Assembly: GCA_004143645.1 (NCBI GenBank)
Contig: RXPK01004408.1
Location: 1-64,000 of the forward strand
Length of the DNA stretch: 64,000 nt
Direction of reading: 5' to 3'
From: Protaetia brevitarsis
Taxonomy: Eukaryota > Arthropoda > Insecta > Coleoptera > Scarabaeidae
Numbering within the stretch: position 1 is the stretch's first letter; each line of letters starts with the position of its first letter. Of the stretch, positions 13,901-28,900 are shown in pieces. The notes under the pieces were generated by a model. It saw only the letters and a list, made by a program, of their open reading frames with translations, made no database searches and was not told where the DNA came from. Made by a program: the position numbers and the translations under genes.

Positions 13901-16900
13901 CGTGACGGCGCCCGCTGTGAGATAGGCAGTCGCGGGCCGTCCGGACCACGGGTGTCGCCTTATTACTGGACCCCTGTCTGAACGAGTGCCATGTATACTG
14001 ATCGCATAGGAAAATACCCAAAAAATACACCATAACATGCATTACGAATGGTTCTTTTTTCTTCTTGCAGGATACCTTGATGAAAGTCAAAAGCATCTTG
14101 GTGGACCAGAAACAGCACCTAAGATTCGCAGATTGGCATACCAATGATGTAAGTAATTCTAAATTTAATACTTTTTATTGAAAATTAATGTTAATCATGC
14201 AGACCTCGCCTCACAACCTCTTTAATGAATAATGGCGAATGGTTTCGTATTAACAAATTAATAAGGAAAATAAAAATTGTAACACAATTGCATAAATAAA
14301 ATACTCATTTATAAAAATAAAATGAACAAAAGTACAACAGATTAAAATTAAAATGAAGCGAAGATGGACATAAAATATTTTTTGTAATAGTAATTAATCC
14401 AAACAAAATATTTAAAAAAAAAATATTTTTCTTATATTTCGTATTTATATATCAATACATTATCTATATACACCGAAATACAAAATTCATGTCTCCTTAA
14501 AATTTCTTCGTGAGCGAATAATAAATACATCTAATTTAATTGTAAACCTATCCGAGGCAGGCGAAAACTTGAGCGCTAAACCTTTTCGGAACGGCGATGA
14601 TACATAAAAACAGTCGCAGCCGGCTGGGTGGACGCCGTTAGCGTGTCGACTGCGATCCTTTCACGTCCGTAAATGCTAAATTATTTGTTTTTAAAAATAT
14701 TAAATTTTATTTTTTATTAAGTATCTGAAAATAAAATACTGTTTTCAGGAAAAAATTCGCGAAACGCGAAACTCTAATTTCTAAAACGTCAAATTATACA
14801 GGAGAACATGTAAAATATAAAAATAACAGTTATTCAACAAACACACAGGGGTTATAAAACGGCAACAAAATCTGAAGTAATTTTTCAAAAACTAACACAC
14901 ACAACATAAAATAATAACATATTCAATAAACAAAAGTATTTGTTTTATATATTATAATTTGACGAGAAGAAACAGAAAGAAGCTCTCGAAAAACAAAGTA
15001 GTGCTATTCCATAAATACAGCAGATAATATTCTTTCGGCATCAAAACATGGATGTAAGTCAAAATTTTAAAACGGTGTGATATATTGAAAACCACATCTA
15101 TACATAAAGCAACACCACATTTCTTACAAGTAAAAGTGGTTGCTCTTCTTTTATCGTGGTTGGAGCAAACAATACATTGCTTTTGATTTTTTTTTTGTAT
15201 TTAGCTTAGGTGGGAAGATTGATGGGAAATGCCGTTTAGTGTCGGAGTGGAGAATGTCCATCATTTGGTCTATTGGTGCTAGAACTCCTTGGTTTGACTT
15301 TATGGTACTTTTTCAATCAAATTTTTTATGATTTTTTTCAGATAATCCAACAAAGAGATGTTTTCGCCTGATTTCATTTTATTACCGCATGAGAATTCAA
15401 AACAGCAAAGTCCACTAAATGAAAAAAATACCTTCTTATACCACTTTACGGTTTTTCTTACAGATTCCGTGATACTCAAAAGCATATCTGTTTTATCAGT
15501 TCCTCCCATGTTTGCGTTGTAATCAATAATACATGTTGATTTTTCGACCTAGTTCTTTCGACTCTACTTCCACCGGTATAGATAATAAAATCTAGGATAT
15601 ATTCCATCTCGCAATCAACCGTAACAAAAAGCTTCGCCCCAAATCAGTGTCTTTTTGACGAGATATATTGCCGAAATGATAATCATCGCTTGAAAAGTAA
15701 TAAACTTTCATCTATAACAATGTTTTGGAAAGGATATAAGTAGTTCTTGATAGTTGAATGGAAATGGTTTACGATGCATCGAATTTTTAACAGCATATCA
15801 TCTATATTCGCGTTAGAATTCTCGGCAAAATGCAGAAATCTTAGTATCAATAAATACCGATCACGTGGCATTGTCTATTATAAGATTCTTAGACTAATCC
15901 TATGAGTAATCCTTGATTTTTTTTTTTTTTTTTTTGACCAGCGGCATAAGCAAAGAAAACATATATTTCACCCGTTGGAGGTTTATAATGTTTTAGTGCA
16001 TTTGCCGGGTTATTTTTTATAAATAGATTGTAGTACATTTTGAGTTTGCTCAATTATCGTTTGAATAAAACTTTCCGTAATAAACTTCAAGGATATCTAA
16101 CGCCCAAGGATTTTCTACAATATTGCTTATTTGGCAACCTGAATTTTCGTTATTGAACTCATGGATTTTAGGATCTAAACCCGCTCGACTCCATTTGAAT
16201 TCATTACCATCCGTTTTTGTTCTTTTCCTAGGTGGCACAACTACCTCGTCTTCATCAGCTGATTCTGATGAGTAGTTACGGTCTAGGTCATTATTTTCGT
16301 TTTCTGAAATATCAGCATCCGAAACATTATCCCTTAATCGTCATCTTCATCTAAAACTTCGTCATCACTATCGCTATTCATCAACATTTCATATAATTCT
16401 TGATCGGTATAATAATCATCTTTACGCGATCGTCCAGACATTTTCAATACAACAGGTAGCTATACTATTCCCGTAATACAAATAAATGTAAATTGTAAAA
16501 TCGGTATGAATGATACTAAAACGTACCCTCTGTAAATAAAACAGAAGGAGGGGGCTGGCCAATGAGCGCTAAATATGAGCGTTATTGGTTATTATAGTGC
16601 TACGCCTATATCAAACTGCGATTGTTTTCCGTCCCAAACATATCATCCAAGTTTGTACATATTCGAAAAAGAAATTAGGTCAATTATTCTTCCGACCCAC
16701 ATTCCCAAAAGAAAAAAAAAAGATTATAAAAAAAACAAATAAAGAAAACTATCCGTATAAATACACTATCGTGATTTTGACAAACGTCATTTTCAAGTTA
16801 TGGTAAGTACATACTGTGATGACATCATGGCGCCTATATGATAGTAAATGCAATATAAATATGTATACGTGACAGGGATAGTTCCATGGACAGTTCTGTG

Positions 16901-19900
16901 TAACAATTTTGCTGTTAGTAAAGAACGTCTTCTATTTATTTATATGGAGATAATTAGGGTAAAATATTAGCCTTTATAATCGAACATACCAAGAGCTCAC
17001 TTTCGACCTGTCGATTGCAGTAATATGAATAAAAGGAGGATGAAAATATGATTTCTATTAGTTAACAAAGTCGAGAAATACGCATGTTATTCTGCTGGGC
17101 GGTTGTGTGTCAGATATACGCTCCATTTACCATCTCCATCGCTCTCTAACGGTAAGCACTCACTGCTATTCTCTATCTTTGTCTAACTACTACAAAATGC
17201 TATCACCACGTCGATCTTTTCAATTTAAATCATTTCGTCTCATTCCGTCTGCTATGGGGTGAACAATTTTGCGGTTACAATTCACAGAAGTTACAGACGA
17301 TTTATTTGCAGTAAATTATCCCCAAAGATCAATTCCTAGCACGACTATTATTCGTAATACAATTCGACATTTTGAAACAACGTTTACATTAATAAATAAC
17401 AAAAATAAAAATGTCCTAGCGAAAAACGTCAGTGATATCGAAATAACTTTGTGCATTAGTGGAATGACATCTAAACAAATTGCCTGCCGATTTAATAATA
17501 GTGCAAAACCTTCGCTCGCACAAAATTAGCACATCCTAAGGACTTTTATTCCACGATTATTACTGTTGCCTGGAATTTTATGAGTGAGCTAATTAATAAA
17601 TATCCGAAACATCAAAAATCTATTTTGTTATTTTATTTGATTGACTTTTAAAACTGCTTTTCATTTTGTTTTCTTTCTTTCTTTTGATGTTGTTTATGAG
17701 CTCTGTCACTGAAATTTATATAGTTTTATCTGATGCTTCTATATAAAAATAAGTATGAATAGAAGAGAAGCATGAATAGATTTCAGTTATCGAATAAGCA
17801 TTGTCTTATTATTTCCCCTTTCCTTAAATCCAAGTGTAATGTTGGATTTAATATTACTTTTACAAATTTCATAAATAAAACGAGAGAAAGAATATCAGGC
17901 TCAATTTAATTCAACTATAACAATTCGCCGAACGTTAATAAATCTGTTCTGCGGCTTCCCATTTCCAGTCGTCTAGAATGCAATCGACAGCAACTTTTCA
18001 TCCAGTAGATGTCACTGCTACGCTTGTTTTACAAAAGTGTACGACCAAATATTAAACGTATTCTGACATATTCTGGCGCAAAAGAATAAGATAACCGAAT
18101 AGTTAGGGAGAGGGGATGTGAGGAAGTCGTTTAACTGCGCACGCAGTGAATAGCTAGAGCATTAATCTATGAATTGTCATTTCGCCACATTGATATGAAA
18201 TTAATGTTAGAGTCAAAAAAATAACAGTTAAGTAAGCTAAACTAAAACTAAACACAAATGTGTGCCCAGTGGATAAACATTCGTTATAGTCCACTTTTAA
18301 CGACGACGTTCATACATTAATTGCTCTCATGTTTACTCTATATTTAAATTATAACATCTGCTTTGTCATTTTTATGACTAGGTCACACAAATTGATGTAA
18401 AGCTTGAAAAACACGCGTGGTTGCGTCGAAATATAGTTAGTTTATCTAAGTGTCTTTGCTGACCAATAAAGTATTGCTCATAAGATAGCCGATTGTTTTC
18501 TCTTTAAAGATAAGTTTTAAAATAAAGTTAAAGTATATTTTTGTGTTAAAGCGAAACTACACACGGAGTATTAGCTTTTATTTATTTTGTGAAAAGCCTA
18601 CTTTTTCCTTAGTACACATTATATCTTTACCACTATTGAGTCATTTGAAGTAATAAAATATTTCTATTTTTAATGGATACTTAAAATGATCTTTATGGTC
18701 TTTGATATACTTTGGATGTTTCTTTCTTCAGAAAAACTGCGTCTATAAATAATATTTTTTTTTCTTTTTTTTAATACTTCAGTTCACTTTCAGAAATACT
18801 ATAAACTTTGAAAGATATAAAAATAAAAGCTCATCTCTGTTTCCAAAATACTTGTTACTATTTTCGTAGGATAATTGACAAATCATACAAGAAAATTTCG
18901 TTATTATTTTACTTAAAATATAAACTGAAACATAAGTTACAGTACAAGTTCCAATCGTACGGGTCTTTTTAGAAAAACAGTATGCAACATATCATATTAT
19001 CCGATTGCATAAAACGTGTTTTTTGAAAGGAAAGTTTACACTGGAAAATCTTTTTGCAAACCAGGTAGATATTTCAGTTCCTTCCTTTATTGATGACCAA
19101 GAAAATTTATTAGCAATTACTGATTATATGTAAATTTTTTGCACAACATGTGCACTTAAAAAAATAACAAAGTAGTTACCAAACAATTCTTGTTACTTTA
19201 ACATACTTGTAAAAAAAAAGCAGTTGGATAAAAGGTACAACTCAGATGAAGAAATGATATTATACGAACACCTTCACGTCCGTAATCGCAGGAATTTCTT
19301 AGTTTTTCCGCTGAATCACGGCGTTTCATGAATGAATGAATCTTTGGCCCGAAAACGATGCGTGTGCACCTAATGTGACAGGTAATAAATGATAAACGCG
19401 CCTTAATGATATCACCACCCGTGGATTTACTTCAAAACATTCGGCAATGACACCGCGGTTGCGCAGCGGGACTCCACAACAGGTTTCGTTATCGTTTTTT
19501 TTTGACCGGTAAAATATCTCTTGCTCTCTTTCTGTTTTCACGATGACTCTGCGAATTCAATTGGAACTGTCACTTTGTATCATGTAATAGAATTCGACAA
19601 GAGCGACAGAGTATCTGAGGTGTAATTGATGATGTAATGGATGGAGGTAAATAAAGCAAATCGTTTGTTAGAAAGTTTTTGATTGAATTTTTAATGAATA
19701 CGTATCATAGACGTCTTTTTCTTAAAGGATTTATTATTTCTGACATTCTTTTTTTTTATAATATCATTGACAGCAGTACAGAGTTACATTTACAATAAAA
19801 ATTACAAAAAAACACTCTTTTATTGACGAAATCATATTGAAAACGTACTTAAGAGATACAATAATGAACAACAAAGGATTTAACTAAGCGTCCACTTTTA

Positions 19901-22900
19901 TATACATTCTAGCTCCTATTTTAACGGAATCATACGTTATTGATTCAATAACGTATTTCAGCATTTGCGATTGTCGATGGTGTTTGATAAATTTCTTCAA
20001 TGCTATTTTCATTCGGTTATTTAGATTAGCCACAGGAAATCCAAATACCGTGTTTTTAAGGTGGCAACAACAAAAAAAACAATTTTCAAACATGTAGACA
20101 GGTACTCTGCTGGATTATAGTGGGATTGCCTAACATAATTTTGACTTTACTTTCAAGCATTTGTAACTCCACCATCCAATGTGATCATATTTTCTTGGTG
20201 ATAAAATGCCATTCCTTCTTACTTGTTGAAAACGCACTCCTTGTCCTCTAGCCTATATTCGATTTTTAGGATCTGAAATGTATTTGTGACAACTTTTTGT
20301 ATGACTACTACCAACCCATCCGTTATACTATACTTTTTAAGATAATGATAATTTTAGAAGTCTAAGACATAATTAACATGGATAAATTAATAAATCGTCT
20401 ATAAATCAATGATAAATGTACAATACATACGTATTTGCACGGAATTCCGCATAAATTGTTAATAAAATTTATGAGGCTCGCTATGGAAACAAAATACATC
20501 AAAGAATGTTAAAGCTTCAATATCATTCTCGTTTTCCTGAGACTTATGTCTTTACGTTTACCACAGTTATGTTTATTTCCAAATGAAAAACCAATGTAGT
20601 TGTAATTTATGGAGAATGTAATCGAAATACAAGAACGACGCAATCATTGCATGCCAATAGATTCTCGAATTGACGGCATCTTGACAAAAATTTGTTTATT
20701 TTTGCGGTTACCACTTTAAAAAGTATTGGTCATTTTTCGCAAGGTAAATGTAAACAAAGAGAAGGATTACAACAAATAAAATACCAAATTGGTGTGCAAA
20801 CAGGTGTTGGTGACAATCCGCGCAAACATATCTGTATAATCTGTTGGTTAAGTCTGGGCTATAATGTTAATAACAGTTAACTGAAGCTGAAATTGTTTAG
20901 AAAAATTGATTAATTTTGTTTTTCAAATATTTCTTTCTAATTTCTTGCCATGTGTCTTTTAGATTTAAGTTTTAATGAAGTAAAACTATTTTTTGCCTTC
21001 TCTACATAATACCATTTGTTATTAATTCGATACAAGACTTATTAATTCGTCCAGGTTAATTCAAATTTAATAAGCATTCGGGTTCCTATATGAAGGTTAC
21101 CTGCATTAGTCTTAGATTTTTAAAATTTATCAATTTAAATACAATAGATAGTATTAGTGAGAGAAAGTATCCGTATAATTTGATTACTCGTCTCGTCTAC
21201 TGCGAGTATTAGAGCGTTTTGTAGAGCGGATGTTATCTTAAATTTTATCCAACAAGTTCAGGCCTTTAAACTATTTGGTTGAATGAGATTGTTTTCGAGT
21301 CTTCGGGGTAGAGGCAAAAATATGCTCAACTCTCTCTTCGTCTTCTAACTACAGCTGGCATTCAGTTTCATCGAAGGTTCCGATTCTAGATAGTGCTTTT
21401 TAAACCTACTGTGATCTTTAAAGACATAGGTAATTACCCTGACTTTACGGTCAAGTTCAACTAGTTTCTTGATTCTGACGTGATTAAAAAGGTACACTCT
21501 TTCGCATGCACAAAACCAGGACAATTCTGATTTGCCCAGAATTTAATTTGCAGTTTACATCTAAGGCTGATGTTATGCCAATGCCAGAGTTCTGGTCTTT
21601 TAAAATTACTCCATAGTCCCTTTTTCGCAAGATTGTCTGCTTGCTCACTTCCACGAATCACCCTGCGTGCCCAGGTACCTAAATTAGGGATAGATTATTA
21701 GCCACCCTGTATTAGAGTATTTTTACAGCTCCAGATCAGTTTCGAGTTGTATTTACACGCCTCTAGTTCTTTCAACACAGCTTTTACTGTTACTGAAAAA
21801 TAAATAATTGATTTGTGTCTGTAATTGTCATCAAAAATCTTTCTAGCAGTCATCTGGCAGAAATTTCACCTTGGAAAATCGTTATGTGTTGTCCATAGTT
21901 ATAATATCTTCTGACTCTTGAACTGTGACAAAAAATTCCGAATATTTCAAAATTTTCGAACTACCGACAGGAGATCGGTAGTGCATTTAATCTTAAACAC
22001 AAATATGAGATAATATGTTTTCGCAATGGAGATATATTCTAAAATTTTCAGAATATTAAAATTTTTATTCGTTTTCAACATATTACGCCATTCCTTACTG
22101 AACACACTCTATACTTGTGCTGATGTTCTTATGAGTGAATTTTCATAGAGTTTCAGTGTAATACCCGGTAATTCACTTTACTAATCACTTTAGTAGACAT
22201 TTTTCTTATTTCATTTTAAATTACAAATTATTTTTGGTATTTTCTGTATTCTTAAAGTAAAAAATTCGCTTTTTGCAAATGTCAGACTCAAGAGACTTAA
22301 AAATTTGCTTTTATTTGTTTACAACATTCAAGAAGAACTGCTGAAAAGAATATATTTCTTCTTGTTTCAGATTGACATCTTGAATAAGTATCTCTTTTTA
22401 ACGTCAAAACCCATGATCTACTTAGTTAATTTATCTGAAAAGGATTACATTAAGAAGAAAAATAAATGGTGAGTATTTTCTTTTATTTTTTCTAATGTGT
22501 GTCCTGCGTTTCACTTCGGAAGAGCTTTTTTTCTTATCAAAACGCCTGCTTATGTCAGGAACTGCAAAAAGTATCCAATTGTTCAGGTTTGATATATAGG
22601 ATGTGTAATATGTACATATTTGTGAAAATATCCTAGTACAAAATTTCTTTTTTTTTTAAGGATACGATAATATGCTGAATAGGAAAGTCATTTAGTACAC
22701 TACAGTAAGTCTAAATATCATATTAGAAAGGAAATATAACGAATCAATAACAAAAATAGAAATCTATAATCGTAAGGTCTGGATTTCTAGCAGGCCACAA
22801 GCTCGGAACATATCTTCCAATCTATAGATCACCAACTTGCTCATTTAACCATCTTGCTAGAAGTAACGTCTTTGCCTGTCATGTAATGGCATGCCGCGTA

Positions 22901-25900
22901 AATAATCCAAGAAGAAAAGAAACGTATTCAGCGTGATAAAGTAAGAAACGTGGTTCATGTTGTTTTCGTATAGTTCAATGATTGATTAATATTGCCGCCT
23001 ACAATTTATTCTAAATCGTGGATTGACTGACGCCCAATGTCTAAAATGTTGAGAACTTATAATTCCATTTGTTGTGAAAGTTCATCGGAGAATATAATGT
23101 ATTTAAAAAAAACGTATCTATAAACAAAAGTCGAGTTGTTTAGCGTCGTCATTTTATTCCAATGCATGAATAAACTTTCCTTTAAATGCACGAATTTTAA
23201 TAATTTTATAAATACGCTGGAGTGTAGTTTTGCTGATACCCGTTTCATTTGCTGGGTTTCTTAATGACATTTTCAGTAAAATTTCTTACCGAAGCTGTAG
23301 TCATTTTTTTTTGAGTGTCTATACACTCCCCGTCTATTGAAAAAAATCTAACGATATTTCTGACAGTTTTATCAGAAATGGAAGATGCAAGCCATTTTTT
23401 TAAATTTTATTACTACTCCACAAAAGAACATGTTTTCACTCAAACCTTAACACAACAAATACCTTTGCTATAGAGCAGCATTTTGCAAAAAATCGAAATT
23501 CAGTAAATCACTTACAAGTCACTGATCCCAGTATCTTTCTTACGATGCAATACTTGATTTTCTTTTCTTTTTTAATGATATTTATACTTACAATTAGTGT
23601 ATAGATAGAATATGCCACCAAGTGGGACTCATGGTCTATTGTGTTTGGCACGTAATTCCTAGAGGGCGCACAAAATGTACTCTTTTTCACTTAGTAGGTG
23701 ATTGTAGGTAAAGGTTGAGATGTGATTAGCAGAGTGTGGACAAAGAAAAATAACTTTTGTTCATCATGCGTGTAGATATCGGTTAGTATGAGTACGGTTG
23801 CAAGCATACGTGCGGAACAGTTTGTGATACTACCGTAAAACTGTTTATACTTTTGTAGGGGGTGTCTTGTTAATAGTACTTATCATTTTTTATATTATAT
23901 AGTATTTTTTGAGGTCAAGGGTTGGTGCCGTTTTAGTTTTGCCCTCTTAGGATTTGTTTTTTTTTTGTTTACTATCATTGACGTTTACAGCTTTGTATAG
24001 TTTTTCGTTTACATTAACTCTCGATCGTTATGTTTATTAGTTTATGTACCACCTATAATTTAGAAAAACTTATCATGATTAATGCATATTATACTAGTGC
24101 TAATGGTGGCGGTGACGCAAAATAACGAATAAGGAAAGTGATAAAATAATAAATAAAGGAATTAACCTTAAATAAACCTATGTAATGGGAATTTTAATCC
24201 CCATTACTCCCCTATTAATTAATAAAATATTTATATTTGTGCCTTGTTTACCAAAAAATATGATAAAAAAAGTATTAAGTAGGATATTTAATAAGTGATT
24301 AATATTTATTGAGTTAAGTTCATCGGATTGCGCACCGCACTAGATGAACCTGCAGTCCAACACTTGATGACTGCGTACACGTACGCCCTAAACATGTCTC
24401 TTCGCTTGGTCGACTCACTAGGCATGCAAAACTTATTTTTTATTTGCTCTGGTGATTAACGATGAAAGTGGGTTTATACACTCGGACTAGCGCTGATGAC
24501 GCCTGGTAGGCAGAAACTCGGGTCCGTTCCTACTGTTATTCCCCTTTCATTGCTCTTGCTAGTATGGTGATTCCTACAATAGACCATGAGCCTCACCTAG
24601 TGGCATATTCTGTCGGTTCATTGCATTTAGCCATTTTTTCCTTAGCGTGTCGTATTAAATGACTTTTGCATTAAGCATTTTATTATATGGAATAAATACT
24701 AACAAAACCAGAAAATATGTTCTTTCCAATCCTTATTGTCGACCGGTTGCGGATTATGCCATCCTCTGGATACAATACGTCAATAAGAATTTAGAAGCTA
24801 CGTCATACATAGCAGTAGCAAATCACGAACATTTACAATAAAACAAATAAAATAAAATGAGACAATGCACAATCCGTTTTCACATACAATACTAACAATA
24901 CTAATAACTACAATACTAAGCAGTCAAATTTTAACAAATTTTAAAAATTTTAACATGTTTCTATTTTGAGTTTGTGTATTGTCTCATTTTATTTTATTTG
25001 TTTTATTGTAAATGTTTGTGATTACTACTGCTATATATGACGTAGCTTCTAAATTCTTATTGACGTATTGTGTCCAGAGGATTCATAACCGGAAACCGGT
25101 ATATAATAATATTTTACTAATAAAAGGATTGGAAAGAACATATTTTCTGGTTTTGTTACTATTTATTCCATAATACCACCAATCCAAAACTTCCAATAAC
25201 TAGATTTTATTATATCATTAAAAATAAAGAAACTTTGTACTAGTATATTTTGATAAATATGTAAATATTGCACATCCTACATATCAAACCTGAACAATCG
25301 CATACCTTTTTGGAGTTTTTGACATAAGCAAATGTTTTTATGAAGAATGACTTTGGTCTTAAAATCAGAAAAAAAGTTTTTCCTCCTCCGAAGTGAAACG
25401 CGGCACACACTGTATATATTGGGCATTGTTATTTATTTTCATAATTTAGTTTGTAACTCGCTATGTCTACATAAAATCGTTCAAAAAGTAAAAAGGAACT
25501 ACAAAAATAAAGCGTCTGATTCCTCTGTTTATTGTTCTTACATTTCTTTTTGCGGATTTATCTTTTTTTTCATGTTTCTTTTGCCTCAATAATGCGCCGT
25601 TTTCGGCTCAGAAGTGGTAATATATATTTTTATATAAGCCGAATCTTGAAATCTACCTCTCCCCTCCCACCTATTTCTCAAAAGACCTAACAAGTAAATT
25701 GGTTCCCGTTCTCCCTCCAAAAAAAAAATAATAATAATAAAAGGTAAACCCGACAATTACACCGCAACCAACGGAATCTGAATAATATAATACAATGGAA
25801 GGACAATGAAAGGGTTCGCCTCGGATTCTCACGAACCCATCTTAATAAGTAATAATGACCCCGATGGCCAAAAGAGGACCGTCAGGTAGCAGCAGTTGCC

Positions 25901-28900
25901 TTGGTAGCAGTCTAGTAATATTGTCTGTGTAATATCACGGCGGTTCGTTGTGTACATTATACGTTTTATATGTGTCGATACAATGAACAGTATTGACACA
26001 AAGTGGTACTTGAATTTTTTATTTGCGGTAACGTCAAATTACCGAGCAATTTTCCACAGTAATTCATTCCAGACTATTTGAGAATGACGTTTCATCCACG
26101 TATCTTTAAGCGTTATTTTTGGTAGTTTCTTAATTGAGATCAATAAACAAATGGTGTTAATTATGCAACATATTCCTTACAAAGTCATCATTAGGTAAAT
26201 GGCAGAAATTGTACCAAAAATCATTTTGTATTTTACTAACATATAGAGCAATTTCGACGATAGAGCAAAAGTATCTTACGAAATAAATATTGTACAACGG
26301 ACTAACAAATTTCTGATTTTAGAGTTAAATTAGAATTATTTTCTGTCGTTTTGAGCGTTCTTTGTTTTCAGCCAGCATTTAATAGAGTCATCAGGCGTTG
26401 CTTGAAATTATCCAAATAAAGAAATGTTTTGGAAAGGGTTAGTTTTAGCGTATGCGAAGAAGTTATATCCGTATGTAAGTCATTCATTCGGCTGTTACTA
26501 TAGCTATCAGTCACGGAGTCCTTGATTTGTCCTCTTTATCAAATACTGAGAAACGAACGTCTTAAACCGCTCTATGGTCGCAGACGTAATGATGACACCG
26601 TTCTTGGCGAAAGTTGTTGGGGGTTGGGAAGGCACGAAGTATTATTATTCTGCTAGCATTCGTCTTATTTCAGTGGATAATAGCTGCAAATATGTTCTTA
26701 CTTCCAATTTAGAAATTCCAGCCAATTTTCTAGTGAGCTGTAGCTTAGTTAAAAGCTGTCTATATAAAATTTAAGTGGACTTGTCCTTTCAGTTTTCGAT
26801 ATTTCATATAGTCCTTTTTCTATAGTCCTTCGTTTTTGGCACGGATGCTATTGATAGGGCTATCGTGGGTAGTTGCCTTCTTCCATACCACTCAATGTCA
26901 AATACAATTTTGGACCCAACCTCCAACAAAATTATCCCAATAACATGTTTAATATAATAACAATAACATTTATTTGTAAACCAAATACAAAAAATAGTGT
27001 GGAAAGTAGAAACAAGTGAACAAAAGTAAAAAGCTGGTAACTAAGACCTAAAAGGTAGGTGCCTAAAAATTGTTTATACCATGGTACACTAACTGGACAG
27101 AGATATTTAGATCTTTTACGTGACCCGGTTGTTCCTAGTATAGAGAAAGATGAGAAATTACCTGTAAATGTTTGGTTCCAACAAGATGGAGCACTCCCTC
27201 ACTGTGCCCTTAGCAAGAACAGTATGCTGACAGCATAGCTCAATAGAGATGGGAGTGGGCTGTTTTAGGGAGTTAGTTTAAATCTCGGTATATGGGCGCC
27301 AAGGCTCAGATAGAGTTCCGAAGCACACAAAATAACGAAGTGCCAAGAGCCTAATGACACCAAGTTCGCAGATAAAGGGAATAAGTTGCCGCAAAGTTGG
27401 CCAAAGACCGTTAAATTCAATTCCAATAAAATGTAATAATAAAGGTATATTGGAAAGGATAATAATAAAGATATTGCAGGCCATAAGATAGGGCCCTGCG
27501 ACCAATACATCAGTTTGGAAAATGTTTATATAACCATTCCGTTAGTGTGCGGGAGAACTATCGTACAGGCATATAAATTATGTTATAGTATATGCTCATT
27601 GGCATCAAGACAATTTGGTGGATAATTGGTCCAACGACCCGATGATTCAGGTGCTCCCCGGTACTCAGCCAGACGTTAACGGAAAACCTCCTTCATAGGT
27701 TCTCGAAATGCATGCGGATGGATTTTCTTCCGCGCAGTGGTAAAAAATTATGGGTATTAAATACACCATCTCTGGTAAACATACTCTCATTCCTCCATTC
27801 ATCTTAAAATGTTGCAATCTTCTGGAATCCTATTTAAGAAAAATCTGAACTTCAAGAACCTCGTGAAAACAAGCGAAACATCACGCGAGATTTTAACATT
27901 CAAATTTTTGATTCAGAACCGAATGAAGAATATTATTGTGTGTAGTTTTTGCCACAATTTATACACATGTTGTATTTAATCTAGACATATAGTAATACGT
28001 CGTTATGCCAATGAAGGTAAATTGGTCAGTGTTTATAAGTTAGCAGGAGCAGTATTGCCTAAGGTGCATGCATTTCGTGAATACAAATATAGAGGGTCTG
28101 GATATAGAGAAATTAATTCAAAGGACATAACATCTAAACAAATGCATTAAAACATCACTTTTCATATATAAAGTTTAGATGTACTTTTTAATGGTGTTTG
28201 GGAACAGAATGTGCAAAAATTAAAATCCAAATCAGCTAAGTGACTGACGACTGGAAAAATTATTAAACTACTTTGAACTTTATTGTTATGTTGTTTACAG
28301 AAGTGGTTTTACACATACATTTTTCAGAGCAACATACCATTGTAAACAACTTTCAACAGTGCTGTTAAAGAAAAAGGCATTTTCTATGGTTGAAGCACGT
28401 CGTTGTGGAAGATATTCGGTATTCTTAAAGAAAAGGAAGTTTGTTATGAAACTATAGATGAAATATGGCAGGTCGGAGGGATGCATACAATTCTATAAAA
28501 CAGATTGAATTAAATTAGTCTGGAAATTTGACGTAATACTTGGTGTGCAACATACTGAAAACGAAATTCAGAAGTAGTGAAGCAGAGATTGGATATAGAA
28601 GAATCTTGCATACTAATAGTTACTATGAATACTTATAATAATATAAGTAATAATGATTCCGATTAAATTTATTGTACTCACTTATGCCTTTTTGTTATTT
28701 TTTTCACACCTATTACGATTAATATAGTTTAAATTTGATTTTCAAAAGAATCATCACTAATATTAACGGTAAATGTTATTTTGAAGAGTTTATTTACTCA
28801 CCTGTCAAAAGTGTTTAACAGTTAAATAACCTAACGGTTTGTTGACGTTTTGACAAAGAGAAAATTTGCAATATAGTAGTGACGTCATAGCAAACTGACT

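Larger units (their letters stand above)
22495..25412. mobile_element. Tc1/mariner-type element with ~165-bp inverted ends and nested repeats
   Basis: The left end TGTGTGTCCTGCGTTTCACTT and the right end (reverse complement GTGTGTGCCGCGTTTCACTT) begin long arms. The arms share TTGTTCAGGTTTGATAT, AGGATGTG-AATAT-TACATATTT and TACTAGTACAAA-like blocks. The left arm covers about 22495-22660 and the right about 25220-25412. TA flanks both ends (22493-22494, 25413-25414). It begins only 26 bp after an OLA1 exon. Inside are a decayed transposase and two further inverted repeats. Confidence 0.75.
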
